Part shown: positions 13,061 through 62,336 of the stretch, one piece after another
Layout of the letters: the number at the start of each line of letters is the position of its first letter
Numbering within the stretch: the stretch's first letter is position 1
Assembly: GCF_036898095.1 (NCBI RefSeq)
Contig: NC_090743.1
Coordinates: 23,372,094-23,436,093, forward strand
DNA length: 64,000 nt
Direction of reading: 5' to 3'
Origin: Palaemon carinicauda
Lineage: Eukaryota; Arthropoda; Malacostraca; Decapoda; Palaemonidae
Program-made: the position numbers and the translations under genes
Notes under the pieces: model-generated
Seen by the model: only the letters and a program-made list of their open reading frames with translations
The model's database searches: none
Told to the model about the DNA's origin: nothing

Positions 13061-13562
13061 AACAGAGGGTCTTGAACTGCAACGTTTGGGTACTCCATTT
13101 CACCCATAGATACTTCCTGCTGGAGGGGTGGACAGGGATCTGGAAGTATGCGTCCTTGAGGTCTATTGACATCATGAAGTTTCCTTCCCTCAAGGCTGCT
13201 AGGACCGACTTCGGAGTGTCCATCTTGAAGTCGGTTTTGCACATGAACTTGTTGAGGGCTGAGAGGTCTATGACTGGTCTCCAGCCCCCTGTCGCTTTCT
13301 CCACCAGGAAGAGTCTGCTGTAGAACCCTGGGCCTGGGTTCTTGACTGGCTCCATTGCCCCTTTCGCTAGCATAGCAGAGACTTCTTCTTGTAGGGCTGT
13401 CCTTCTCAGGGGTCTTTCGGTGCCAACCATTCCGCCTGTAGATCTGGTATCAGAGGTGGGGGTTCCGCCAGGAACGGCAATCTGTATCCTTCCTTCAGGA
13501 CCGTCACGGTCCACGGATCCGACCTGTGGTCCCGCCATGCTTGCCAAGAATTTCTGAGGCAT
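13060..13562 (-). pseudogene. DIRS reverse transcriptase N-half
   Basis: The reading frame gives the fingers and palm of a DIRS-type RT: PGFYSRLFLVEKATGGWRP, VIDLSALNKF, and SIDLKDAYFQIPVHPSSRKY with the first catalytic Asp. Where related copies read LCFGLSTAPQVFTR, about 30 bp are missing and the frame shifts near 13065, so the palm does not continue into the YLDD box at about 13000. This point may be a junction between two elements. The product cannot be functional. Confidence 0.7.
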
Positions 13563-14416
13563 CCCCCCACCTGAGGCTTCGACAGGAGTAGGGGGCCTCC
13601 CTCCCTATCTCCTTCGGGAGGCACGGCCCGAATGCCGTCTTCTGGAGGCCGAATAGGAGCCTGAATGTTGATTGTGTGGTTGAAGATCCCCTACGGGAGG
13701 GTTGTGAAGGCTGCTGCCAGGACGTAGTAGGAGCGTCTCTCCTGGGTTGGCTAGGTGAGGCGCGAGGAGGAAGAGGGACGTCCGAAGGTGGTCTCCTATG
13801 GGTGGATCTTCTTGCTGGAGGAGGTCTCGGTTCCCCCACATCCTTTAGCTTTTTCACCCTCTCCATCTCTTCCTCTACTTCCTTGAGGGGGAAGACAGTC
13901 TCGCCCCACAGTGGAAGACTCCTCAGGGACCTCGCCTCTCTGTCGGGGAGCCGCCTTACCAGTTTGCTGAGTACAGTGTCCCTTTTCCTCAGTATCCAGT
14001 TGGCGGTTTGCGTAAACGACTGATAGGACAGGAACTTCAGGGCCTTACCCACCCGAGCTAATCAGCTCTTTCAGCAGGGCCTGATTTTCTGGAACCGCTA
14101 GGTCGTGCGAGGATTGGAACGCTACCAGAGCCGCAGCCCACCAATCCAGCCAGGATGACACATGCACCCGGTCCCTGGACAACTCCTCCATCATGGTGAC
14201 TGCTGGTTCTGCTGCGCAGGGTCCCGCGCGGTGTCCTTCCGGGAGGTAGAACCGCGACTGAATTTTCAGGCCCTGGAGAAGTCTAGAGGCGCTCTGGTAC
14301 TTGGGGGTCTCCGCATGGTTAGCCACTACCTTGCTCAAATGTGCCAATCCCAGCTTCACGTCTCTAGCCACCGGGAGAGCTAGTGAGGGCTTCTGTTGAA
14401 CGGGTGCATCCACCAT
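13504..14416 (-). pseudogene. DIRS gag-like ORF, second (inner) copy
   Basis: Two overlapping minus frames (14416-14045 and 14052-13504) together form a gag-like protein. SWLDWWAAALVAFQSSHDLA aligns with SWLDIWLGILGILVHSEDFS in the gag of the 49862-57486 element. The continuation (KALKFLSYQSFTQTANWILR, then an Arg-rich and Pro-rich tail) resembles the end of that gag. One frameshift near 14050 separates them. DIRS gag is presumed to be the RNA-binding structural protein; no zinc knuckle is present in this part. Confidence 0.6.
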
Positions 14417-14650
14417 CCTGTTGAGGCTCGAGAGCCAGAACTCGTCAGACGAGGGCTCCGGTTCATCCAGCCTATGGTGCCGTCAGATGAGGCCTATGAC
14501 TCTACGGTATGCAGAAACCTCTGCTGGAGAGCCTTCTTCCCCATCCTCTCTCTTGTCCGTGGGGATTCCTAGTTCTCATGACGAAGGACCTCCGACAGGG
14601 GGGAGCCGTACCAGGAGGTGGCATCCTCTTGGAGTGGTCCAATTCCCTCG

Positions 14651-16013
14651 CTACAGGCCGTAGGACGGGCATCGCCACTGGGACGTAGGTCTCCGTCTTT
14701 GATTTCTCCCTTCTTCTGGAGGACCAGGGGTCCGCGGGCTTGCCCGTCGAGGAAAAGAACCTCTCCCGTTCTGGACGTCTCCTTGGAGATCTTGAAGGGG
14801 GGACGCGGCTGCCAGACGGAAGGGGCGACTCTCCCCGCTGGGCGAGTGGAGTCGGAACCTTCGTGGACCTATGCCTGTCCCTCGTCGTCTGATGAGACGA
14901 GATCCTCCGTCGGTCAAATCTGCTCCCGTCGATGAAACCTACTGGTGAGCGGGGTCTAGAGAGCCATCCCGAGGTGCCCGCGACGACTGCCGCCCCCAGG
15001 AGTTAGCTACGTGGGATGGAAACCCGCACCCATTCTTCCTCCGGTGAAAGACTTCTCCTGAACTTCCTCCTGGGGGACCTTGGACGTCTATCCACGTGGT
15101 GGGGTCTTGAACTCGATCGCGAACGTGAACGTCTCCTTGCGAGACCTATCCCGTCACCTTCTATGGTCTCTCGGGGCTCCTTCATCTGACGAGTAGGAGT
15201 AGGCCTCAACCGAGGAAGCCGAAGACCTGTAGGGCCATGGAGGGTCCGAAAGTAGACGGGTCGTTGTTGGTTCTTCATGGGGCCCGGCCGATGACGCAGG
15301 CACCATAAAAACCGCTGGGAACGACGCTGACAGTGTTGGAGGGGAGCGGGGGAGCTCCTCGTTGGGGAACCAGGCCTCAAACTCCTCTTCCATTCTTTGG
15401 GGTGATCTGAAGGGCGTCTTGGGAGGCGCCCACACGAGGGCGTCTGATGGTGGCGAGTCGTCCTTTTCGGCGGCTGACGCGCCTGAAAAGCCCGCCCAAG
15501 AGGTGGGAGAAGAAACTGCTGCCGTTTTTCCCACATAGGATCGTCCGAAGATACGGGGCCTGCTTTGTCCAGGGCCCTGTCCCCCGAAAACACACCCGCC
15601 CCTCCCTGAGGCCCCCCACTTGCCTGGAGAGACGACACAATACCACTGTCTGGTAATTCAGACTCCTGGGGAAGGGCCACCGGCCACTTCCCCGCAACAG
15701 ACTTACCTCGACCCCTACTCAGGGTAGGGGAAGAAGGCAGAGAAGCTCTATCCGACGGGACGCCGGGCGAAGTGAGAGGCGAAGAGACGTTGGGCTTCCT
15801 AGGAGACCGTCGAGAGGCTTTCTTCTTTTTCGTGCCGTAACGCACCCACTGCACTTCATAACAGGACTCGCACTCCGGACACATGGCTGTAGGGGAACAC
15901 ACACTGCCCCTACACGACGAACACAAGGAGTGCGGGTCAACTTGGGGTTTTGAGAGAAAAGCGCCACACGATTTGCCGGCCATAGGCCCAGGGCAAGAAC
16001 GGGGCTGCTCCAT
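14651..16013 (-). pseudogene. DIRS ORF1 N-terminal Cys-rich module, inner copy
   Basis: The 336-codon frame starting at 16013 opens with a Cys/His module: SCPGPMAGKSC, then VDPHSLCSSCRGSVC and MCPECESC. It then runs into a Ser/Pro/Arg-rich linker ending in an RS-like tract (RRSRSRSSSRP) before the stop at 15003. Further low-complexity frame continues to about 14651. The same module opens ORF1 of the elements at 45077, 57205 and about 20.0 kb, so this is a DIRS ORF1 start. The module looks like a zinc-binding domain; its ligand is unknown. Confidence 0.65.
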
Positions 16014-16136
16014 AACGCACTAGCAATATACTGCGAGACACAGGAACACAGAGGGAAAGGAAGGGAAGCACACAAATGGACCATGTGGGAGACAAAGGGA
16101 TCGGAGACACAAAGGGTCGCACTGGGTTAAGAGAGA

Positions 16137-16160
16137 GCGTCGGCGTGTTATCGCCGACGC
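16137..16160. repeat. perfect 9-bp hairpin
   Basis: The arms gcgtcggcg (16137-16145) and cgccgacgc (16152-16160) pair perfectly around the 6-nt loop tgttat. It lies just upstream (in minus orientation) of the inner ORF1 start, close to where the two decayed elements meet. No function is proven. Confidence 0.6.
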
Positions 16161-16170
16161 GACCAGACAC

Positions 16171-17107
16171 TTACTGAGGAGCGAGACCTGAGAAAGCACG
16201 CTTTCTGACCCCGGGTCGTCTCTGGACGCGTATCACTCCGCCAGAGACTACCCCACATAGAGAACGGGAATAGGGTAAACTACACAAAATTCTGGTCGGA
16301 TGGGAGGAGATCCCAGATACTCCTAAGAAAGTAGTTCGAGGTAAGTGCTCCGTGTTGGAACAAACTAAGAATTCACGAGTTCGGGTAACTGACAACAGGG
16401 AAGACGCCAGTCTTCCTGGCCGACTCCTTTGAAAGATTGTGGGAGCAAACCATGAAGCCTAAGAATCCTAGCCATAGACCGAGCCACAAGCAGCCGGCAT
16501 GGCGTACCTCAAGCTCTCTCTATGTTCAGGAAGTTAACTGCCAAGAGGGAGGCCTTCAGAGAGGAGAGGGTTTGAGTCTGGACACCCTTCGTTAGGGACT
16601 CTACCGAAGGGTCAAGGGACATGGTTGAATGGGGTTCCCCTTCGATCTTGTAATACTTCTTTTGTAGAACAAAAGGAAGTGGAAGGGACCAAGAGAAGGA
16701 ACCTGCCTTCAAGGAACAAGAAGTTCCAGCTATCTGAGCCATACTGTCAAACCCTTGGACCAGGGCAGCGCTGCACTGGACCTGGAAGGCTCTTGGATCT
16801 CGAATATTTTGTCGAGAACCATATCCTTTCCTTCCTGGATGGTGGAATTAGGAGTAGACAGCCTGTTGATGGCCCTTATACAGGCAAGGACCTGCCAAAA
16901 GGTATGCTCCAACTCACGTCTCTCTTGCTCAGAGTGATAGTTCGGACTGGCCGCCTTTGGAAGATTCTCATCCTCGGAATCTAAGTTTTCGTCTTTGTGT
17001 CTCGGCCATTCGAGCTTCCCGTGCCGCAGCATTCTTGGGTTTCGTCTTGGTGTCCTTCGATTCCCTATGCACAGGATGTTCCACTGCGGTCTTAGGAGGG
17101 GAAGCAT
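16171..17107 (-). pseudogene. DIRS gag-like remnant, outer copy
   Basis: The frame 17107-16730 contains RELEHTFWQVLACIRAINRL and SSAALPWSKG, aligning with SEHAFCQVLTLRALNGF and TSAALPWSQG in the gag of the 49862-57486 element. The next frames continue the alignment: KKYYKIEGEP, LTKGVQTQTLSSLKASLLAV and VTRTREFL correspond to RRYFEILEEP, LTRGVPLERDSNRQVSFLAA and SGTRTIEFL. Similarity fades near 16260, before the end of gag, where the inner element starts. Several frameshifts are present. Confidence 0.6.
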
Positions 17108-18422
17108 GCAAGGTTTTCAAGGCACTTAACAAAGCCTTGGCAATAGGAGCTGAAGGCTCCTTCTTTGGAGGAGGTACAGAAACCAGACGTTGGTCTGGAG
17201 GCACTACCTCAATGCTTTGAGGGTTGAATGAATGGATTGTAATCTCCCCAGGCAAGCCTATGTCCCTACTAGTCCTATAGCGGATGATGTCGGCGTGAGG
17301 TGGTGTTACGCCTCTCATGCTCCTTTTCTGTCTCTTAGTGATGACCTCCATTACCTTCACTGGAGTAAAGGGTAATTTGCCCATATAAGAGCCAGAGGCA
17401 TTAGGACCTTCAGCATGCAGTCGGGGTGGAGGTGATCTGCGTACTTTGTCTGCTATCAACCTCCTAGGGTCGAGGGTTCCAAGGTGATCCTAGGAGTTGC
17501 CTTGACTGGAACAGTCGGAGGTTTCGGCGGTGGAGGAGCCACGTCCAGAGACTTCAGCAGGGTGGAGATGAACGTAGTTACCCATGGAGGAAGTTCTGAT
17601 CCTCTAGGTAAACCCTGAAATTCCCTAGGTGAGTGTCCTTTTGGGGAACTCTAGGAGGAGCTCCAGTCGACGGAGGTGATAACCTCTGAGGCAGAGGAAC
17701 ATGTTCCTTTGGATGCGAAGGAAGGTCTGGACTAATAGGTATGTTAGCGAACTTATTAGGAGGCTCTTTGAAACTCTTTGGAAGGGTGTCAGTCTTCCGC
17801 TGGAGGCGGAAGAAGCTGAGGGTCGAGGCGGAGTTGTTGGTACCGTACTTGCTCGCGGTTCCGAAACATCTGCTCAAGAATTGCTTGCGGAAACCGCCAA
17901 TTTGCTGGGGAAATCACATCTGCTCGTAAATTGCTCGCGGAAATCGCTTATTTGCTTGGGAAATCACAAGATTCACGGGTAAAATCGCGAGTTTCACGCA
18001 TCAATGGACGCGATTCATGAGCAGAAGTGCTCGCAACGGGAGCATGGAGCCACACAGGAAGAGGAAGGTCTACCACTTTCCTGCTGCCTCAGAGAAGCAC
18101 CTACGACTGACGAAGTCAGCAGAGGAAGCCTCCGAGTAGGAACTACTCATGTTGGAGAAAGTGTCACAACAAGACGCGTTTCCAAGCGTTGTGTAGGCCA
18201 ACGCTTCACCAAGACTCCTCAGGCAGTGAAAGGCACTGAAGGTTTAGCTGGACGCCTATCTTAGGAATGGTCATTCTCATCATCAGGTCTGGTCTGAGGT
18301 AGTTTGAAGGGCTGGTTGAGGGGCTACGTGCTGATGGACTGCGCGTGCACCTACCTCTACCTCTAGACAAGTTATAGACCTTGATCGCAAACGAGCGGTT
18401 CATGATCGTGAACAGGAGCATC
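17108..18422 (-). pseudogene. DIRS ORF1 linker region, outer copy
   Basis: This lies between gag and the tandem-repeat block of the outer composite element. The open minus frame 17459-16968 is Pro/Lys/Ala-rich without a recognisable domain, and 17877-17578 is similar in character. It corresponds by position to the variable linker of ORF1 in the other copies. No independent gene is supported. Confidence 0.45.
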
Positions 18423-18985
18423 TAGCTCTCGTTCAAGAACGGCGTGAACTTTGCGAATGCCTATCTCGCGCACATGAGCGTCGACCTCGCTAACGTGAAC
18501 GTCGTTCTCGTGAATGTTACCCTTGCAAGCGTAAACGCCGCCCTCGGGAATGGAAGCTTTGACCTCGCGAGCACAAGCCGTTCTCGTGATCTAGATCGCA
18601 CAGATCTAGAACGCGAGCATCTGGACCTAGGGCTAGACTTTGCTCGTGATCGTGTAGAACCCGACCACGAGACCTGTCTTCGTGAAGAGGAACGCCCACA
18701 AGGAGAGCATTGAGACCTTTTGTCTCGAGAGTGCATGGCTCTATAATGTCTAGCTCTCATTCGAGAATGGCGTGAACGTCGTGAATGCCTATCTCGCGCA
18801 CGTAACCATTGGCCTCGCGAACGTGAATGTTACCCTCGCAAGAGTAAACGCTGCCCTCGAGAACGGAAGCTTTGTCCTCACGAGCAAGAGAGCCGTTCTT
18901 GTGATCTAGATCGCACAGATCTAGAATGCGAGCGTCTGGACCTAGGTCTATACTTTGCTCATGATCGTGTAAAACACGACCCGTG
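18423..18985 (-). repeat. 326-bp direct duplication in ORF1 linker
   Basis: Two copies of about 240-260 bp start at 18423 and 18749, beginning tctagctctcgttcaa and tctagctctcattcga. They share long matches such as gatctagatcgcacagatct and gcctatctcgcgcac. On the minus strand the unit encodes an Arg/Ser-rich tract (SRSRSVRSRSRERL). The 326-bp period is not a multiple of three, so the second unit is read in another frame. It sits where other DIRS copies carry different repeats. Confidence 0.75.
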
Positions 18986-19217
18986 AAGAGGAATGCCTCC
19001 GAGGAGAGTTTTAAGACCTGTGGTCTCTTGAGCGCAAGGCTCTATAGCGTGAGTGCCTTCTAAAAGAAGAGGGCTCGGATCCCGATAACATACGATCCGT
19101 CAGATCTTCCGATTGTCGCGAACGGTGATCAGGGGAAAAAGTGTCCCGAAGAACTAGGCGATGGTGATGCTTGTCCTTTAGCACTGCTGGTGATAGGAGT
19201 GCTGGTCCACGGAAAAT

Positions 19218-20050
19218 CTACACCTGTAACCTGCAGGTTCCTGTGGGGAGAAACAAAGGGTTGAAGGTTAGGGGACGACGAGCTCCCAGGATGGAGAGAG
19301 GGTTCGTCGTCAGCAGGAGGCTGTTGGAGAGGCGAACGCGAGCGATCACTTTGTCCAAGCGTGGAAGAGCCAGGAGAGCGCGAAAGATGGACCTCGCACA
19401 GTTCCAGAGCATGAGATGTCGACGGCTCTGAGAAGCGTCCTTCCTGGCACCATGCTGAAGGCGCAGCAGCTCCTTCGAAGGGGATCCGAAAATCCCTAAG
19501 GACAACCACACCTGCAACAAATCTGAAAGGGAGAATGGCTCTCCAGCAACTGGAGGTTAAGTTGTTCCTCTAGGGGAAACAACCCCCAATACTCTGGGGT
19601 TGCCAAGGAATTAGTCGGTCTGTGCTCTTACTCGATCGTCCCTCGGAAGAGCGCAAGCAAGGAGCTTAGATATGGATTTAGGGGTGCGAGAAGGAGCTTA
19701 GATAGGGATTTGGGGGTGCGTGAAAATGAGGAACGTGCTTTCCTTGCCCCTGAGTGAGAAAGATCGCGCTTCACCTTCTTCCTGCGCCCCCCAAATTTCT
19801 CCTGGGAGGCAGGCCACTCCCTACACTCTGCGTAAGGCAAACCCTGCTGGCAGCAATGCCCTCTCCACGAAGGGCACAGGGTGCGGGTCGGTCTCCAACA
19901 AAGACATGAAAGTACCGCACGCAGCACCATCGCGTCCTGGACAGGTTTGCATGAAGGCGATCATAAAGAGAACACATACACCTGAAAATGAAAAAGCAAA
20001 ATCAAGTCCAATGGCATTTAGGGAGAGAGAGGACACTTCCCGATCCCTAC
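19218..20050 (-). pseudogene. DIRS ORF1 N-terminal Cys-rich module, outer copy
   Basis: On the minus strand, TCPGRDGAACGTFMSLLETD at about 19950-19890, continuing with PH, matches the start of ORF1 at 57205 (TCPGFPDRPCGTFMSAVETD). After a frameshift the neighbouring frame continues RTLCPSWRG, AECREW, RRKKVKRDLS. Lower down, SLGIFGSPSKELL at about 19500 matches SLGLTGSPSKEVL of the same relative. It is broken by at least two frameshifts; Trp replaces one module Cys (CPSW for CPSC). Confidence 0.65.
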
Positions 20051-20079
20051 CGAGCCAAAAGAAAAAGTGACGTCTCTCA

Positions 20080-20228
20080 CTGCTGTGAGAGTATATATAG
20101 AGGCTGCTGGGTTCTCCCACAGCCTACCCACTCAAGCAGTTAGGCAGGGTTGCCACCTTGCAATTAGTCTAATGGGCACCTTCCAGCTACATTGAAAGAT
20201 AATCCACATAAATAACGGAAGGTTGTTA
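20080..20228. repeat. decayed right terminal repeat of composite DIRS element
   Basis: The segment caattagtctaatgggcacc, followed by ttccagctacattgaaagat, aligns position by position with the right terminal repeat at 57400-57470 (caaattaatggctcatcatt, ttcagctacgccgaaagt). The order and spacing are kept but identity is modest. It marks the 5' end of the composite element in coding orientation and is followed at once by a LINE tail. Confidence 0.55.
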
Positions 20229-20395
20229 GTGCATACAAACATATACCAAGGCACTTCCCCAATTTTGGGGGGTAGCTGATATAAAAAAAATGAAACAAAA
20301 AAGGGGACCTCTCCTCTCTACGTTCCTCCCAGCCTGACAAGGGACTCGACCGAGTTCAGCTGGTACTGCTAGGGTGCCACAAATTATGGGAATAA
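20229..20395 (-). repeat. LINE 3' tail fragment
   Basis: Read on the minus strand this is the 3' UTR seen after the LINE copies at 27437-27595 and 37930-38090. Shared blocks are caccctagcagtacca, tcccttgtcaggctgggagg and the closing ccaaaattgggg. No coding part is attached, so it is a severely 5'-truncated insertion. Confidence 0.7.
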
Positions 20396-20689
20396 ATTTT
20401 AAAAATAATTAACAAAGCAAAACCTGCCACATTTTCCAGCGGAGGAACAAGCATACTCTGACGCCTGAAATCCAAGTGAGGTTACAGTGAGCTACAAGGT
20501 AAAAGTTCTAACTGCTACATTCCCACCTTCAATGTTATCCATCTCTTAAAAGAAAATGACGAAGGTTTATATTTGTGTTGGAGCAATTGTGAATTTGGTT
20601 AGGAGAATAAGGAGTTCTAAAGCTTCTTTGGTACCATCTAGGGCATTGCCAAGGATGACATCGGTGAAGACTTAGCCCCCCTTCTTCCT

Positions 20690-20860
20690 CCTCAAAGCAT
20701 TAGCCTGCCAGTGAATGGGAGGTCACAATCTGCACTCTGCACATAGGGAAGACTATGAACAGTCATGCCCACTACAAGAAGCACAGAGACAGTACGAGTC
20801 TACTGCATGTCTTGCCATGAACCGGTTGCAGGCTCACCCCTATTTATGAAATTGAGTTAA
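20690..20860 (-). pseudogene. isolated relic of DIRS ORF1 Cys-rich module
   Basis: The minus strand reads CNRFMARHAVDSYCLCASC, then SGHDC, a stop codon, and SSLCAECRL. This reproduces the spacing of the module in the 57205 ORF1 (CGTFM, ETDPHALCPSC, RGQRC, RCREW). The rest of the element is not recognisable, so this is another, older DIRS insertion outside the composite element. A possible terminal-repeat trace (ggtttgtatacacac) lies near 20951. Confidence 0.5.
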
Positions 20861-20969
20861 CACCCATTATGACTCCAAACCACAATCATCCACTTTCTAT
20901 AAGAAAAAAGAAAATAAAACCTTACTCGTTGCAGCCAAGGGACGAAAGGTTTGTATACACACATTAAGA

Positions 20970-23900
20970 GAGAGAGACTAAGTAGTAAAAATTACTAGTA
21001 ACATTGGGACACTAAACAGTAAAAATTACTAGGTAGAGAACTAATGAAAAATCATTAAGTCCTGAAATTGTGTTGCCTTAATTGTTAAGAAATTCCCACT
21101 CTACAAAATTTTCATTTTATAAATACCAAGATTCCCAAAATGATTAGTTAAGCATCAATATTTGATTTTTGTATTATATACAAGGGAATTTTATAAGGAG
21201 GTCCCCTGCCACTGGAATTTTATAAGATGATTACCTTTTACTTTCTTAAACTTTCATTTACAGATGTATAGTCTTGCTTTTAATTTTACTGGTACAATTA
21301 AATGTTTTACAGTAAACAATGGAAGCACCTTTTTACAAGTTCGTCCCATTTACTTGCCACACCAGAAAATCTTGGTAAATAAGGCTTCAAGTGCACATAG
21401 TAACATCTTTTGAGTAGGATATGTACTTGGTAATAAACATGGCCTTCAAAAATTAGCAATATAAATTACATGGGTTTTCTAAAAGCCTTATTTTACAACC
21501 TAGTTAATCAAATTACATTTTTAATAGTAAAATATTGGTCACACAAAAAGAAAAAGTTCTCTTACTTTTATTCTGCTCAATATTGTGAAGTACAAACCTT
21601 GATTTTCATAAGTAATATATCAAGGTTAATTACCAGCAACTTCCATGAATTTCTTAGAGCTAAATATTCATATACTGTACTGTATATAACCATCAAATCG
21701 TTTCATTAGATTAAAACATAAAAATTCCAGTTTGTTCGTAATGACAGTGATTTAAAGATAAAAATACTGGTCAGATGCACTGTTTCCTCAAAGTATTTGA
21801 CATTCATGTTAGTGATTATATGTTAATGCTTGATAAATGAAAATGTTAAGCATGATTCAAAAGAGATCAATATATATTAAGAAACAAAACAAAAGCCCAA
21901 TGAATTACTTGAGCATCTGTCTTAACTAGTTATTAGTATTAGAAAATATATAAAATGAAATTCAAATAGCTTAATTTGTACCCAATGAAGTTGTTTTTCT
22001 TCTGGTCACCCAAAGGTATTAAGACTAATTTTACCTTGTTAAAAACAAACATGTTATCAAGTAAATAAGACAATCTCGAGGAGATATCTGCATGGAAGGA
22101 AGTACAAAAACCTAAAAATTACTACTTTTCACCTCAATAGTGATTGACAGTTTAGTCTGGCATGAAAGGAGTGCATGTATATAAATATGATATCCATGGT
22201 GAATTTTATCACAAATGGAGAGGTCAGTTATTTACTTACTCATATTATGTGGACCATTGGAGTGCTACATTAATGTTTAAGAGTTATGTTTTACAGTATT
22301 ACCAAGAAGACACTTTACAACTACTATGAAAAGTACTGTGGTTAAGGCACTTTCTACGATGGACTTTTTACTTTTTATCACAGTTAACCAATGAAAGATG
22401 AAATGCTATCAATCACAGCCTCACATGTATAAATACACGGATATAAAATGTAACCAAAGAAAAGATTGAATATCACAGGTGCCATCACCATTACACAAAA
22501 TGATAACATTACACTTTAAGCATATAATCATCATTTCTATCGTGTTTATTAGTCATGTGCCATGAAAGCAGATTTGTTAACTTCACTCCTTTCTAATTGT
22601 CTAAGTCAAATCTATATGTCCAAGTAACTTATTACACTAAATAATTTCATCTAACCTTTCCTCTTGCATTTTAATTAGTTTTGCAGTTTTTTCCCTCCCT
22701 ATATCTTGTATAACTTAATATATTTTGCAAAATGTACTATTACATACATATACTGTATATCTAACTTTATAGAAGAGTTCACAAAATCTGGCAGAAAAAC
22801 TACAGAACAGCCTTTGATTTCCTGTGATGAATTCTTAACAGGAAGGGCTAAAAGAGATTTAATACAGACAATAAAGCAAACATTATTGCCTACAATCATT
22901 TCAGACATTCTGCTTATTCAGACTTGTCAAGCAAAGACACCTGCTCAAAGATTAAGAAGTTTTCAGTCCTAACTTGAGTTAATACAATAACAGCTATATA
23001 ACTCCTCCCTTCACAGAAGAGCATAGCTAAGTAAACCATGTACCTAAAAAAATACTCATGGGGCTTGGGTTGCAACTTCAATTAAATTCCACTAAACATT
23101 ACAAGTAATGATTGAATAAATATCAGACATGCTTTGAAAAAAAACTTACCCTATGAATTGACTTACTAACACTGATAATGGGAAAACACAAATAGCAAAG
23201 TCTTTCCATTGCACAGATTCTAAAGTCTAAGTTGTATCATTACAAGAAAGCAAAAGATTCTAATTAAAAACAAGTTATTTTTAAAAAATGGTCATGAACA
23301 AATATACAATGTTTTGTAAAGGAAATAAATTAAAACTATTATATCCTTACCACCAATATCATTTGGAGATATTCCCTAAGGGCAATTTCTGTTAGGTCAG
23401 TAAAGAAGATTGCAGTTAACAAGCTAAAAGTTATAAAAAAAATTACCATTATGACATTCAGCAAACTGGATAAAAGAATGAAAGTGTTAATTAAGAGGAC
23501 AAAATGGACCAATGTAAGGAAAAGAGGCCTCTTCGAAGGTTAACCACCATTTAAGGATATTTTAAACATTAGATCTACCTGTTAAAACCAACATAAAAAG
23601 GCATCTGTAAAGCAATGCATTTTAACTGTAAAAACACAAATTTGTCTAGTAAGAACTAAAACTGTACAAGTAAAACTAGTACTGTCAGCAGTATTTTACC
23701 TCGTCATATGAAAATGCTAAGGGGAGCACAGAACCAACCACGAAGTTATCATTTTTATACAATGAAGAGGCATCAAGTTGCAGATTGTAAAATCTATTTA
23801 AATTATCTGAATAAATTTTTCTATCATAAAAATCTATACTTCACACCTCAGGGTGAAAGGTTCAAATAGTCTTTCATCAATATGAAACTCAAACAATGCC

Positions 23901-25158
23901 AAAAACAAAATTACCAATATTAAATTTTTATTTTTATAATCATACAACGATGCAAAAAAGGCATTTATCTAGAATTATTTCACTAGAAAATCTATAATCC
24001 TTCCAAAACTACTACCCACTGGTATATCGTCTCACGTTCAAACTACAATAAATTATTTCTTTACCCATGGAACTATGATACTACCTTCAGCTAAATATTC
24101 TTCTAAGTACTACTACCAAAGTTATAGCTATGAGTAGTTTAACTAGATCACTGACCTATAGTGTAAGTGTAATGGAAGACCATTTGCCAATACCATGGAA
24201 TTTGATTTGGAAGCAAAATGGAAAACATGAAACTAAACGAAGGAATATTTACCTTTCTCCCACAGGGGAATTTTAATATTATAAATTGTGATTACAGTAC
24301 ATGCAATCTAATTAGCCCTTGGTATAGGTTTATGGAATATGTGACAAAGCCGATACATAACTGATCAGGTTAGCCAAATTCTAACAAGAATTACTTGTAC
24401 AAAGAGGAGAGAATTCCACACAGACTATTAATACTTACACACACATACACTTGACTTTCTCAAAGAAAACTGTGTGTAACAACCATATTATCAAATGGTA
24501 GTTTAACCAGAATGTTGAGTCAAAATATTTTTCTCATGCACAGTAAAAATATAGGTGCCAACTAAAACTTTAAAACTCATGATAAAATATCTTCATAAGC
24601 AAATAAATAAATCATGGATGGGAATAAGAGGATAGAGGACAACTACAAATTAGATAGCACAGTAGGAATTCAATCTCACTAGACATACCTGTGCTCAAAC
24701 TGATCATGCTTAAAGCCTTCGGTTTAAACATTTCCTGAGCTACTTATTGGAAACCAAAAGAAATTTCATTTGCCCGAGTAAAAAATATTTCAAGATATGA
24801 GTGATGAGACTAAATTTTGAAAATAAGATACCTTTAATACATTACAGAAGGCTGAAGAAAATATATGAAAAATAGCCAATTAAAAATTTCAGAATCTTTT
24901 TCCATTATTGAGGAATTAAATTTTGAATGGAAAACACTATCACAGAAATTACTAATATTTTTAACATCATGAGAATAAACTGTATATACTTAATACTTTT
25001 GATTTGTACACTGTAATAGCATTAAAGCATGTACTTGCTTTAATCCCTTACACTCTAAAACTACTAGCTACATATCTTCTTGGTCAACAAACTACTTTCC
25101 TGCTACAGCAAATATTCATAATATACATATATATAAATAAATCTAAACATATTTGGCA
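20970..25158. other. AT-rich 3' flank and probable 3' UTR of bora
   Basis: No domain-bearing frame is present on either strand. The part next to 25158 should include the bora 3' UTR. A candidate AATAAA on the minus strand lies at 23928-23933, which would give a 3' UTR of about 1.2 kb, but AT-richness makes this weak. I see no transposon termini here. Confidence 0.5.
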
Positions 25159-62322
<37,164 letters not shown>

Positions 62323-62336
62323 CTACATAAACAAAA

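Larger units (their letters stand above)
10649..20228 (-). mobile_element. decayed composite DIRS-type retrotransposon
   Basis: Terminal-repeat remnants at 10649-10790 and 20080-20228 enclose minus-strand modules in DIRS order: zinc-finger ORF1 (20.05-19.2 kb), repeat linker (19.0-18.4 kb), gag (17.1-16.2 kb), then a second ORF1 and gag (16.0-13.5 kb), RT, RNase H, a post-RNase H domain and recombinase remnants (13.6-11.1 kb). Every module is frameshifted. It belongs to the same broad family as the 49862-57486 element. Two ORF1/gag modules in a row mean either insertion of a second element or a recombinant. It lies 3' of bora. Confidence 0.65.

Noticed and set aside
22699..22972. Overlapping 69- and 88-codon frames downstream of bora
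   Set aside because: They lie in AT-rich DNA, on opposite strands, without motifs; chance frames in a 3' flank.
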